The position numbers and the translations under genes are program-made. This document shows positions 16,270 to 24,527 of a DNA stretch of 64,000 nucleotides, piece by piece. Origin of the DNA: Thiohalophilus thiocyanatoxydans (GTDB lineage: Bacteria; Pseudomonadota; Gammaproteobacteria; UBA6429; Thiohalophilaceae). The notes under the pieces are model-generated. The model was not told the origin of the DNA. It saw nothing but the letters and a program-made list of their open reading frames with translations, and did no database searches. The stretch lies in assembly GCF_004366735.1 (NCBI RefSeq), contig NZ_SOQX01000009.1:1-64000 (forward strand), written 5' to 3'. Numbering within the stretch: the first letter of the stretch is position 1; each line of letters opens with the position of its first letter.

Positions 16270-17295
16270 TTAGCTGTAGTGCATGGCGCGCAGTCCCAGG
16301 TTAAGCAGCTTCTGGATCAGTTGCTCGTAGTTGTAGCCGGCTTTTTGCGCGGCATAGGCCACATCGTCGTCGCGGCTGATGGCGGCGTTGGCGTTGGCCT
16401 CCAGCACATAGATTTTCCCGTCGCCTGCCAGACGCAAATCCAGCCGGGCGTAGCCGGACATCTCCAGGACCCGATAGACTCGTTTGGCAAGGTGATTGAT
16501 CTGCGCCTCAACGCCCTGGGGCAGGTTGCGGGCAAACCGGTAATCAATGCCCCACTTGTCGCGGTATTTTTCGTTCCACTTGACCTGGTAGGTGGCGATA
16601 CGGTGCATACTGTCATCGAGTTTATCGAAGACCAGTTCCCGGATCGGCAGAACCTCCAGCCGCTGATTGCCCATGACCGTGATGTACAGTTCACGGCCTT
16701 CGACATACTGTTCGGCAATGGCATCCTCGCCGGTCATCTGGTGCAGCTGTTGCACGCGCTCGATCAACTCTTCGGCGTTCGCCACATAGGAGGACTGGGC
16801 AATCCCGACCGATCCCTGCTCGATCTTGGATTTGACGATCATCGGATAGGGCAGGTGTGCCGCGCGCTTGAGTGTGGCCTTGCGTGAGGCGGGAAACACC
16901 CGGAAGCGGGGGACACGGATCCGGTGATACGCCATCAGTTTCTTGGACAAGGCCTTGTCACGCGAGAGTAACAGGCCACGGGCGTTACAGCCGGTATACG
17001 GCACGCCGAGCATGTGCAGATAACTGACAATATAAAAATCGAGCGCGCCGAAGCCGGCAAAATCTTCCAGCATGTTGAAGGCTACATCCGGTTGCCAGGA
17101 TTCGACGGCCTGGCGGATGGGTGCGATATCATCATGCACCGGTACGATGATCGCCTGATGGCCGAGTTTTTGCAGCGCCTGCTGGACGTCCATTTCCGTG
17201 CGGTATTTGTCGTGGCGGGGATCCTCGGGATCCTTCAGATCCCCGGGCGGCACCATCTCCGGATGCAACAACATCATGACTTTGAGCTTTTTCAT
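16270..17295 (-). CDS. ATP-grasp ligase, D-alanine-D-alanine-ligase-like
   Basis: A 341-residue enzyme with the ATP-grasp fold of the Ddl group. It has the lid and nucleotide-binding stretch PMIVKSKIEQGSVGIAQ near 150-166, the adenine-binding EQYVEGREL near 195 and the metal-binding LEANANAAISRDDD near 300. It differs from cell-wall Ddl in its N-terminus (HPEMVPPGDLKDPEDPRHDKYRTE) and in its neighbour, so a non-peptidoglycan peptide or amino acid substrate is likely. It overlaps the upstream zinc peptidase gene by 4 bases (ATGA), so translation is coupled. Confidence 0.8.
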   Translation of the reverse strand: MKKLKVMMLLHPEMVPPGDLKDPEDPRHDKYRTEMDVQQALQKLGHQAIIVPVHDDIAPIRQAVESWQPDVAFNMLEDFAGFGALDFYIVSYLHMLGVPYTGCNARGLLLSRDKALSKKLMAYHRIRVPRFRVFPASRKATLKRAAHLPYPMIVKSKIEQGSVGIAQSSYVANAEELIERVQQLHQMTGEDAIAEQYVEGRELYITVMGNQRLEVLPIRELVFDKLDDSMHRIATYQVKWNEKYRDKWGIDYRFARNLPQGVEAQINHLAKRVYRVLEMSGYARLDLRLAGDGKIYVLEANANAAISRDDDVAYAAQKAGYNYEQLIQKLLNLGLRAMHYS

Positions 17296-18326
17296 AAGGC
17301 GATATGAAAACCTCCGCTGTGTAGTTTGCTCATCACCAGCATGGTCAGACAGGCGGCCAGTTCAGGGCGGGTTTCGTCATCGCTACCGACGACGTGCAGT
17401 TGCATCTCATCACAGCGTTTTATCATGCCGTTGATAACTTCATTGATTCGATAGCGATATTCATGCGTCCAGCGTTCGACAATGCCGAGCAGCTCGCGGC
17501 GATGGCGACGGATATAGCGTGAGGCCTTCTCGTTGCCTCGGTACTCGGGGTCGGCGGAAAAAAGTTGCCTCAGATCCGTGTCGGAAAATTCCGGGCTGTC
17601 CAGTCCGTAGCGGTAGATCTTGTCGTCATAGTATTCGCGCAGGGTGGTGCGGATTTTCTCCACCGGGGTATCCGTCTGGCGGTTGCGCAGTCGCGGCGGC
17701 CTGTCATGGATCGCGTTCATCAGTTCATCGACATAGTGGAGTTTTTTCAACGCCGGCCAGTTGCGGTAGCGGCGTTGCCAGTCCGAGCGGGGATTGAGCC
17801 AGACGGCAAAGGTCTCGGCCCAGTCCTCGTGCGGATGACTCTGGGCATACCAGTTGGGCAGGTTGCGTACGTAACGCTTGCTGTAGGGTTTGGGCAGGTA
17901 GGTGTCAGGATACGGGGTGGACGGTCGGCCGAAGGCCTGTTTCCAGTCGCGGCGCTGATCCAGTCGATAGGCGTTGAGCAGGGCATGGCCGGTTTCATGG
18001 CGCATCAGTTTCAGGCACCAGGCGCGATCCCCGCCTTCCACTTCCAGCATGAATTCGCGTTCCAGTCGCCGCAGGCGGGAATGGGCCAGAAAAAACGGTA
18101 TGGCAAACCCGGGAATGCCGTCGGGACAGAACCACTCATCCGACAGCCAGACATGCGGGCGAAAGCGCAGTGCTTTTTGTTCCAGCTCCCGATAGAGCTG
18201 TTTGAGCGGGGCGACCAGCGGACTGCCTTCGATGCGCAGTCCGAGATCACAAATACGCAGTTCCAGCAATCGCTCCCTGGACAGCCGGGGCCAGTTTTGC
18301 GGGGCTATGTTGGATTTTTCCGGCAT
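17292..18326 (-). CDS. Putative zinc-binding metallopeptidase (Peptidase_Mx-like)
   Basis: A soluble protein of 344 residues with a gluzincin-type HETGH motif (RHETGHALLNAYRLD) and a downstream glutamate in HEDWAETFAVWLNP that can be the third zinc ligand. It resembles proteins annotated as putative zinc-binding metallopeptidase (Pfam Peptidase_Mx). I chose the ATG of MPEKSNIAPQNW; the longer frame starts at a TTG next to an inverted repeat. It is translationally coupled to the ATP-grasp gene, suggesting that one enzyme makes a peptide bond that the other cuts or that both act on one protein. The substrate is unknown. Confidence 0.75.
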   Translation of the reverse strand: MPEKSNIAPQNWPRLSRERLLELRICDLGLRIEGSPLVAPLKQLYRELEQKALRFRPHVWLSDEWFCPDGIPGFAIPFFLAHSRLRRLEREFMLEVEGGDRAWCLKLMRHETGHALLNAYRLDQRRDWKQAFGRPSTPYPDTYLPKPYSKRYVRNLPNWYAQSHPHEDWAETFAVWLNPRSDWQRRYRNWPALKKLHYVDELMNAIHDRPPRLRNRQTDTPVEKIRTTLREYYDDKIYRYGLDSPEFSDTDLRQLFSADPEYRGNEKASRYIRRHRRELLGIVERWTHEYRYRINEVINGMIKRCDEMQLHVVGSDDETRPELAACLTMLVMSKLHSGGFHIAL

Positions 18327-18385
18327 CGCTCGAATAGTAAACCATTTAATCGTACAGGCTAAAAAGTCATGGATGATGTCATTCA

Positions 18386-18438
18386 GTCCGCCAATGCACA
18401 AAACATTTATTCGCGTTGATTTGCGTGCATTGGCGGAC
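18386..18438. repeat. 14-bp perfect inverted repeat
   Basis: GTCCGCCAATGCAC at 18386-18399 is exactly complementary to 18425-18438, with a 25-base spacer. It lies between the end of the LysR gene and the zinc peptidase start, all leftward. It may be a hairpin that ends the LysR transcript or an operator for the peptidase-ligase pair. No U-run follows. Confidence 0.6.
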
Positions 18439-18472
18439 CGGCCCTTTATCAGGATTGCGCATTACTGCATCG

Positions 18473-19312
18473 TCAATAAGCGGGCATTTCATCCAGAAGT
18501 TGTTCGATCAGCTCCGACTTTGCGTTCTGGCTATTGTAAACCGCGTAAGCGGTACGTTCGATCGCCGGTGCATCGTTGATCCGGTGCAGGCGCCCTTCAT
18601 CCAGATAGGGTTGCACCATCGACTCGGCCAGATAGGCACTGCCGCCATTGTTGAGCAAAAATGCCAGGGCGATTCGTCCCTGGCCGATGTGCAGCCGCGG
18701 GGTGGGTTGATCAGGAAACTGTTGCGCATGGCGGATTAGAAACGCGGTTCCCCAGTCCACCAGAATGTAATCCCGGGCCAGCGCCTGGTCGGCATTGCTT
18801 GCCTGTGAGGCGACCATGATCAGATTGAGCGTGGCCACGGCACGGATCGTCAGAGTGTCATTTTGCGGGGCGTCGAAGACAAAGGCGATATCCAGGGTGT
18901 TGTTCAGGATGCGCCGGATCAACACGTCGCTGTCGTGGGTTTCGCCATGCAGGGCCAGCTCGTCGTGTTCCCGGTGCAGTTGCTGTATCCACGTCTGCAA
19001 CAGGATATCCCACAAACTGACGATACCGCCGATGCCGAACGGCAGTTGTCCGCTCTGGCTGAGGCCAACCTCCTGCCGGGCCCGGTTCCAGGCGGTGGTG
19101 ATTACCTCGGCATAACGGAGCATCTTCTCCCCGGCCGGAGTGAGCTGGATGTTGTTGCGTTCGCGGATAAACAGCGCGGTGCCCAGTTGCTGTTCCAGCT
19201 GGCGGATGCGGGCGCTGACCGCGGACTGGGTGACATGAAGGTTTTTGGCCGCCTGGCCGAAATGGCGGGTGCGGCTGACCTCGAGAAAAGTGACAAAGTC
19301 GTGAATATCCAT
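18473..19312 (-). CDS. LysR-family transcriptional regulator, HdfR-like
   Basis: A 279-residue regulator from the ATG of MDIHDFVTFLEV. The N-terminal winged helix-turn-helix reads SRTRHFGQAAKNLHVTQSAVSARIRQLEQQLG, followed by NNIQLTPAGEKMLRYAE. Both closely resemble the E. coli HdfR motif. The C-terminal effector domain is of normal length. An in-frame ATG at 19375 would add 21 residues that do not look like the family. HdfR controls flagellar and other genes in enterobacteria, but nothing here shows its targets. The peptidase-ligase pair downstream on the same strand is a candidate. Confidence 0.85.
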   Translation of the reverse strand: MDIHDFVTFLEVSRTRHFGQAAKNLHVTQSAVSARIRQLEQQLGTALFIRERNNIQLTPAGEKMLRYAEVITTAWNRARQEVGLSQSGQLPFGIGGIVSLWDILLQTWIQQLHREHDELALHGETHDSDVLIRRILNNTLDIAFVFDAPQNDTLTIRAVATLNLIMVASQASNADQALARDYILVDWGTAFLIRHAQQFPDQPTPRLHIGQGRIALAFLLNNGGSAYLAESMVQPYLDEGRLHRINDAPAIERTAYAVYNSQNAKSELIEQLLDEMPAY

Positions 19313-19531
19313 GATGCCGGCGTCTCCCCCGGGAGCCCTCATCAAACTAAAGCAGCGGTTCGACACCCATATCAATTGAAAAAAACGATGGTGTCAATAA
19401 ATTTATTTTGCTTTACGGCACGCCTCCTTGCCTCTAAATAGCGCAGTTAAATCAAGCGCAGTGAATGGCCCGGTTAGCGGGGCGTTACAGTCGGCCTTCG
19501 CGGCCGAACTCCTCCTGGAGGGTGAAGCAAA

Positions 19532-19726
19532 ATGTATGTAGTACAGGGTGAAGGCATGCTCGATAAAGACGAACTGTTGCTGGACGACGACCTGAACGCC
19601 AGCGATGTTTTCGACAACGAAAGCTCGGCCGTGCGCTACAGCCACACCGCCCGCAAGCGGCTGGAAGAGCATATGGAAATGCTGCGGTTGCGCAGGTTGC
19701 TGGATGATTACGATTACGACAAGTGA
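19532..19726 (+). CDS. Small acidic protein resembling the PA3496 family
   Basis: A 64-residue protein with a very acidic first half (LDKDELLLDDDLNASDVFDNES) and a basic helical second half (RKRLEEHMEMLRLRRLLDDYDYDK). The ending matches a short gammaproteobacterial family that has been annotated as PA3496-like putative envelope integrity protein. The function is not established. GGAGG lies 10 bases before the ATG; an ATG eight codons later is an alternative. A small hairpin at 19491-19507 precedes it and a clear terminator follows. Confidence 0.75.
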   Translation: MYVVQGEGMLDKDELLLDDDLNASDVFDNESSAVRYSHTARKRLEEHMEMLRLRRLLDDYDYDK

Positions 19727-19729
19727 GCG

Positions 19730-19759
19730 AACGCCCGGTTATTGATCGGGCGTTATTTT
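19730..19759 (+). terminator. Rho-independent terminator
   Basis: AACGCCCG at 19730-19737 pairs with CGGGCGTT at 19747-19754 around a 9-base loop, followed by ATTTT. It ends the 64-residue gene and overlaps the last codons of the convergent gene at 19739. Confidence 0.85.
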
Positions 19760-20065
19760 CAGGCGAACAAAAAAGGCCCGTTTCGCCTCTTCGAATGCCC
19801 GGGCATACCGGTCATCACGGTGCAGCTGTTCCTGCAACCGCGTTTCGAACTCGGCGAAAGCCTGCTGCACGTCCCGTGCGTCGATATGGGGGGCATCATC
19901 CGTTACCGGGCCGGGCGGATTGACATCACTGATCACGTTCGCCGAACGCGGAATCAGCCGCTGCTCACCGCTGTCCACCTGATGCGCGATCAACGGAGTG
20001 GATTTGATATAGGTTTCCCCCTGGTACTCGAACTGTTGCCCCACGGCCAGCAGGCTGAATTTCAT
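19739..20065 (-). CDS. Hypothetical protein, 108 aa
   Basis: A soluble protein with an N-terminal beta-rich part (MKFSLLAVGQQFEYQGETYIKSTPLIAHQV...RLIPRSANVISDV) and a charged helical end. A GGAG ribosome-binding site lies 9 bases before the ATG, inside the 3' end of the PfkB kinase gene, 7 bases downstream of its stop. The two were probably cotranscribed. I do not recognise a characterised family. Confidence 0.65.
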   Translation of the reverse strand: MKFSLLAVGQQFEYQGETYIKSTPLIAHQVDSGEQRLIPRSANVISDVNPPGPVTDDAPHIDARDVQQAFAEFETRLQEQLHRDDRYARAFEEAKRAFFVRLKITPDQ

Positions 20066-20071
20066 TGCACG

Positions 20072-20953
20072 TTACTCCGATTCGGTACGGTTGAGATGAG
20101 CAAAACCGGTTTGACCCACCTTGCGCCCGGCCAGTTCACAGGCTGTTGCTAATGCCGGTGCGATCGAGCGGCCCTCCAGCAGGGCATGAATCAGGCCCGC
20201 GTTGAAGGTGTCCCCGGCGCCCAGGGTATCGACGATCTGTTCCGGCACAAAAGCCGGTTGATGATAGCGATCACCGTGACGGTCGCAGGCCCAGGCACCC
20301 TGTTCAGCCCAGCTGCAGACCAGGATGGCGGCGATACCCTGCTGTCGCAGGGCGTCGAACAGATCATTCGCGCAAGTATAGCCCTGCTGCAGGGCAAAGG
20401 CGCGGGAGAACAGCAGAATGTCCGCGTAGCCATAGAGCCGTTCGATTCCGGGACGGAGTTTTTCGATCTCGATGGAGATCGGCTGATCGACACGCTGCTC
20501 GCTCAGGCGACGCAACATCGGTTCACTGGCCTCGATATTGCGGCCCTCAAAATGAAACCAGTCATACTGCTCGATTTGCGGGTAGGGAAAGTCCCCGGCC
20601 TGCAGCTCCGGCAGATCCCGGTAATGGACAATGGTGCGCGACCCGTTGGCCCGGTTCAGGGTGATGCAGGAGGTCGGGGTGTGAGCCGGGTCGAGGGTGA
20701 CGATTTGATCGGTCTGTACGCCATGGGCCTGCAGATCCCGGCGGATCTGTGCGCCGGCGGCATCATCGGCCAGGGTGCAGAGCAGGCTGACCTGATGGCC
20801 GAACTGGCTCAGGACACAGGCGCTGTTGGCGGCGTTGCCGCCACAGCGGCGCTCCTGCACCAGAGCCCGCAGCTCTTCGTCTTCCGCGGGGTAGTGGTCG
20901 AGGTGATTGATGATGTCGAGGGTGGCGATGCCGATGTTCAGTATGCGACTCAT
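20072..20953 (-). CDS. PfkB/ribokinase-family carbohydrate kinase
   Basis: A 293-residue sugar kinase. The N-terminus is a ribokinase-fold start (MSRILNIGIATLDIINHLDHYP) with the glycine-rich GGNAANSACVLSQFG near 38-52. The C-terminal signature DTLGAGDTFNAGLIHAL carries the catalytic Asp (D in GAGD) and the anion hole. The sequence resembles ketohexokinase-like members more than ribokinase, but the substrate cannot be read. It is followed by the 108-residue gene. No sugar transporter is nearby. Confidence 0.85.
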   Translation of the reverse strand: MSRILNIGIATLDIINHLDHYPAEDEELRALVQERRCGGNAANSACVLSQFGHQVSLLCTLADDAAGAQIRRDLQAHGVQTDQIVTLDPAHTPTSCITLNRANGSRTIVHYRDLPELQAGDFPYPQIEQYDWFHFEGRNIEASEPMLRRLSEQRVDQPISIEIEKLRPGIERLYGYADILLFSRAFALQQGYTCANDLFDALRQQGIAAILVCSWAEQGAWACDRHGDRYHQPAFVPEQIVDTLGAGDTFNAGLIHALLEGRSIAPALATACELAGRKVGQTGFAHLNRTESE

Positions 20954-21020
20954 GAGCGTGATTGCGGAGGAAACGGGCCGCGCAGCTTAGCGCAATCGGC
21001 CGCCGGACAAAACGCCCGTT

Positions 21021-21311
21021 TCACTGGCCGGACTGATAGGGCTGCTGGCCGTTGTCGATCACATCCTGGCGGGCTTCGCTCATGGCCTCGGGCAACTCCA
21101 GGGCCTGGAACAGGGCCTGGCGGGCGGCCAGCAGCTGATCCATCGCCGCCTGCTGGAACTCGTCGCTCATCTGCAGCTTGCGGGCCTTGACCACCGCTTC
21201 GGAGGCCTGCATCAGATTCAGGGCGGCCCGGGCCAGCACCCCCTGCGCGCCGGCCTGGGCGGCACCGGCCAGCAGGTTGATCATCTGCATAATTTCTTCT
21301 TGCTGATCCAT
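21021..21311 (-). CDS. Small all-helical hypothetical protein
   Basis: A 96-residue protein predicted as nearly all helix, Ala- and Gln-rich (INLLAGAAQAGAQGVLARAALNLMQASEAV), with no signal peptide or cysteine. It starts 8 bases after the tmcA stop, so it is probably cotranscribed with tmcA. Function unknown. Confidence 0.6.
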   Translation of the reverse strand: MDQQEEIMQMINLLAGAAQAGAQGVLARAALNLMQASEAVVKARKLQMSDEFQQAAMDQLLAARQALFQALELPEAMSEARQDVIDNGQQPYQSGQ

Positions 21312-21319
21312 GAGTTCTT

Positions 21320-23506
21320 CTATCCCCCTGATTGCCAGGCCCTGCGCGCGGCTTCGCGTAATCGTTGTCGGGCGTGTTTTTGTCCCTTCAGCTTAAACTC
21401 GTCACAGAGTGTCGGCCAGTCGCATTTGTCCACGATCCGCCGGGTCAGCAGCTGCCGGTCAGTCGGATCCAGCCGTTCGGCGTATTCCGGCGTTGCGAGC
21501 AGGCGGGTAATCAGCTTTTCCAGGGGCCAGGCGCAGACCTCGTAACCACGCAGCCCGTGGACAAAGGAGTCGATGTCCTCGCGATCGGCGTCTGTTAGCG
21601 CCTGCTGCGGACAAGACGCGCCCGGGGGTTGCAAGCGGGCCGCCAGAGTCGGCTCCAGATCCCGCAGGGGACCGGCCCGCAAGCTCGCCCAGTGCTGCTC
21701 GAAGCGCTCCCGGGCGCGGGTGAACACCGTCTGCCCGGCGGAACTCAGGGGTTTGAGCACCAGCACCGAATGGCGACCGCTGGTGTGCTCGCGGGTCAGT
21801 CCGAGGCGCACCGGGATCAGCCCGGCCTGTAGCCAGAACGGCAGCAGCTCGGCACCGGCGCTGAAACTGGCGCCGACGGCGTCGAGCTGTGCCTCGGCCT
21901 CGAGCTGCGCGATGAGCTGCTGCAGCAGGCTGCTGCCCAGGCCGCGTCGCTGCAGGGCCGGGTGCACCCCGATGCGCATGATGCGGGCATAGCAATAGCG
22001 GGCGGCATCGGGCACGCCGGCGTGAAAGGCGAGGCTCTGGGCCAGCAGGTGGCCCGGCGGGCGGCGCCGGCCCCGATAGATCGCCTCGGCGGTAGGCGCA
22101 TCAAAGCCGCCTTCCTGGCCCAGTATCGCGACCGCGACCGGCTGCCCGTCATACTCCAGGGCAAACAGACGCAGCCCGGGGGCATCCAGTAAACGCTGCA
22201 GATCCGCCGGACGCGTCCGGTAATGGGCCAGGACCAGCAGGCCGAACAGCTGCCGCAGCCGCGTGGGCGAACGGATCAGCGCGGCCCGATCCAGCTCGAC
22301 AAATGCGCAGTTCGACGGCGTGATCCGGTCCGTCCCGGCCGGGGGCGCGGCCTCGGCATCCAGCAGCAGGGCGCGAAACACAAACTGTTCCAGGGGATCG
22401 GGCCCCTGGGCATCGCCGGCCCGCCAGCGGATCGGCTCGTTCAGGTGCAACGCCTCCCAGCCCGGGGCAAGGCTGTCGAGCGTGGGCCCGAAGCGCAGGG
22501 CGAAGCCGCGCCCGGTCCCCTCATAGCCGTGCACCGTGGTCGCGAAAGCCAGCCGCGGATAGCAGCTCAGTAACCGCTCCAGCACCGGCAGCGGCAGGGC
22601 CGCCGCCTCGTCAATCAGCAGCAGATCGAGTGGCGGCTGTTGCCCCAGCAGGGCGTCGGCGGCCATGAACTGCAAAAAACCGCCGGCGTATTGCAGCCGG
22701 TTGCGACGACTTTCGGCCCGGGGCAGCAGCTCGGCGGTCCGCTCGAACAGTGCGGCACAGGCCTGTGGTCGGGGGGCGCAGACCGCGATCCGAAAGCCGG
22801 GCTGTTGTTCGAGTAAGCGGGCGGCGGCGATCCCCAGCGCGGCCGATTTGCCCCGGCCGCGGTCGGAGGTGATCACCAGCGGCCGGGCTTCGCGGCGGCT
22901 GCCCAGCGCAATCAATGCCGTCACTGCCCGTTGCTGATCCGCACTGCGGCAGGGCCCCGGCATCTGACGCGGGGCGGCGGCTCGATAGGGGTGGTGGCTG
23001 GTCCGGATCCAATCCGGCTCTTGCAGCAGCATCAGTGCCGGATCCGCTTCGATACAGTTCACCAGATGGTGAACAAAGCGCGAGGGGGCGGCGGCATACG
23101 GGTTGGCCGTCGACACGGCGGGCCACTCGGCCAGCGCCGGTGTGAGCATCAGCAACAGTCCGCCGCCGGCCAGCGTGCCGCTGGCCACACCCAGGGCGTC
23201 CGCCTCGACACCGGCATGGAAATCAAAAATCAGCAGCCGGCGTTGTTGGCCGAGCAGCTGATCGGCCTTGCTCATGGCCGTCTGTTCGGGACCCTCGGGG
23301 GAGTGAGTGAGCCATAACCGGCTGCGGGCGTCATGGCTGCGCCACAACGGTTCAGCCAGGGCCCGGCCCCAGGCGGGATCGCCGGCGGCCACCACCAGCG
23401 CCCGCTGATCGGCACGACCGGCCTGTTGCTGCAGCGCTTCGATGGCGGCGTCCAGGCTTGCGGAGGCGGGATCAGGGGGGGATGGCATTTTTGCGGTCAG
23501 GATCAA
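21320..23506 (-). CDS. tmcA: tRNA(Met) cytidine acetyltransferase TmcA
   Basis: Makes N4-acetylcytidine at position 34 of the elongator tRNA-Met, using acetyl-CoA and ATP. It has the family order: an N-terminal domain, a RecD-like ATPase with Walker A SDRGRGKSAALG and a DEAA-type Walker B (LLIDEAAALPLP), then a GNAT acetyltransferase domain (RIGVHPALQRRGLGSSLLQQL), and a C-terminal tRNA-binding tail. The 728-residue length is slightly above that of E. coli (671). The longest frame starts at TTG; an ATG six codons in (23488) is equally plausible and neither has a strong ribosome-binding site. It diverges from the rhodanese gene. Confidence 0.95.
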   Translation of the reverse strand: MILTAKMPSPPDPASASLDAAIEALQQQAGRADQRALVVAAGDPAWGRALAEPLWRSHDARSRLWLTHSPEGPEQTAMSKADQLLGQQRRLLIFDFHAGVEADALGVASGTLAGGGLLLMLTPALAEWPAVSTANPYAAAPSRFVHHLVNCIEADPALMLLQEPDWIRTSHHPYRAAAPRQMPGPCRSADQQRAVTALIALGSRREARPLVITSDRGRGKSAALGIAAARLLEQQPGFRIAVCAPRPQACAALFERTAELLPRAESRRNRLQYAGGFLQFMAADALLGQQPPLDLLLIDEAAALPLPVLERLLSCYPRLAFATTVHGYEGTGRGFALRFGPTLDSLAPGWEALHLNEPIRWRAGDAQGPDPLEQFVFRALLLDAEAAPPAGTDRITPSNCAFVELDRAALIRSPTRLRQLFGLLVLAHYRTRPADLQRLLDAPGLRLFALEYDGQPVAVAILGQEGGFDAPTAEAIYRGRRRPPGHLLAQSLAFHAGVPDAARYCYARIMRIGVHPALQRRGLGSSLLQQLIAQLEAEAQLDAVGASFSAGAELLPFWLQAGLIPVRLGLTREHTSGRHSVLVLKPLSSAGQTVFTRARERFEQHWASLRAGPLRDLEPTLAARLQPPGASCPQQALTDADREDIDSFVHGLRGYEVCAWPLEKLITRLLATPEYAERLDPTDRQLLTRRIVDKCDWPTLCDEFKLKGQKHARQRLREAARRAWQSGG

Positions 23507-23605
23507 GGTGGTTGAGAGTCCGGCCGGTCATACTACACGAGGATCGGGGGCGGGCGGCAGCCTGAGCGGCGACCCGGAGCGGATCACAGTTTGGTTATTT
23601 CGGGG

Positions 23606-23633
23606 TTGAAATATTAGAGTACACTAATATACT
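23606..23633 (+). promoter_or_regulatory. Rhodanese promoter with operator-like palindrome
   Basis: A -35-like TTGAAA (23606-23611) and a -10-like TATACT (23628-23633) are 16 bases apart. The spacer is almost wholly taken up by a palindrome, ATATTAG-N6-CTAATAT at 23611-23630. This placement is typical of a repressor operator that blocks polymerase. ArsR-family persulfide sensors use AT-rich palindromes at promoters of this kind, but the regulator is inferred and not in the window. Confidence 0.6.
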
Positions 23634-23661
23634 ATTGTTACAGTTCTAACCGGAGAGTGGT

Positions 23662-24000
23662 ATGCACTGGAACATCAAGGAAATCGACGCCCGCGAACTG
23701 GCCGAGTGGTATGACAGTAAGGCGGAAGGCTTTCGTGTGATCGATGTTCGCGAAATGAACGAGATCAGCGGCGGGACCGTACCGGGTGCCGATCCCCTGC
23801 CCATGGCGACCGTGCCGGTGCGGTTCAACGAACTGGAAAAGGACAAGGATCTGGTCGTGGTCTGCCGCAGCGGTGCCCGCTCGGCCCAGGTCTGCATGTA
23901 CCTGCAGCAGCAGGGGTTTGAACGGGTCTACAACCTGCGTGGCGGGATGCTCGCCTGGACCTCCAGCGGACAGCAGATCGCCCTGCCCCGCGCCGTCTGA
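23662..24000 (+). CDS. Single-domain rhodanese-like sulfurtransferase
   Basis: A 112-residue cytoplasmic rhodanese. The active-site loop is CRSGARS with catalytic C68; the usual DVRE motif is at 28-31 and the C-terminal YNLRGGMLAW is intact. Such proteins carry persulfide sulfur between partners or use thiosulfate or glutathione persulfide as donor. GGAGAG precedes the ATG by 7 bases. The promoter palindrome suggests control by a small repressor, perhaps one sensing sulfane sulfur, which suits the sulfide-oxidising setting. Confidence 0.92.
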   Translation: MHWNIKEIDARELAEWYDSKAEGFRVIDVREMNEISGGTVPGADPLPMATVPVRFNELEKDKDLVVVCRSGARSAQVCMYLQQQGFERVYNLRGGMLAWTSSGQQIALPRAV

Positions 24001-24208
24001 TTTCATTCCCTTGCCTCTTGTTCTACCGGTTCCGCCAGGCCCGTTCACGGCCGGCTGAACCGGTCTGGAGCAATTTCTCAAGTATTTTCAGGAATATGCC
24101 GTTATTGTTTTTACACGTTTGATAAATAGCGGACTTGCGCCTGGCGTGATAATAATAAAATCCTCTCCAGCAGTTTGACCGTGGTTGCGTGCGCCTCACT
24201 GCGGGCAA

Positions 24209-24447
24209 CGCTGGCTGGTCCCGCGATTGCTGATTGGCGTACTGGCTCTGGTCAGCGGCTATAATTTTCTGCTTTTCATACCCTGGCCGAGCTGTTCGCG
24301 ATTACGCTGGTTGTTCTGCGGGCGATGCTGATCCGGTATACCTGCAGTTTTGCGCGTAACCCACGTTTATCTGTATCTGAGAGCGGCATTATGGAACTCA
24401 AGCATACCCTCAGCTTCAGTGGGATGGGGTACCGGCATTTGGTCTGA
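24209..24447 (+). pseudogene. Frameshifted remnant of a MASE3-type membrane sensor domain
   Basis: In one frame the sequence reads RWLVPRLLIGVLALVSGYNF. If one base is restored near 24277 it continues as LLFHTLAELFAITLVV and later GIMELKHTLSFSGMG before a stop at 24445. These match the two hallmarks of MASE3 N-terminal domains (LLFHxxAELFxI and LLDLLHTLxYKGMG), which sit before PAS, GGDEF or kinase modules. No later domain is present. The rest of the 527-base gap between the rhodanese and the next gene shows only an 8-bp inverted repeat (24025-24032 with 24057-24064). Confidence 0.55.
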
Positions 24448-24527
24448 CAGGCTGTCATGTTTATCCGGGTCTATCTATAATAAAGCCTGACCCGAATGGA
24501 GCCTCTCTCCCTAAACCGGCAGTTCTT

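Noticed and set aside
20186-21190. 334-residue plus-strand frame antisense to the PfkB kinase gene
   Set aside because: The kinase on the opposite strand carries full family signatures; this frame does not.
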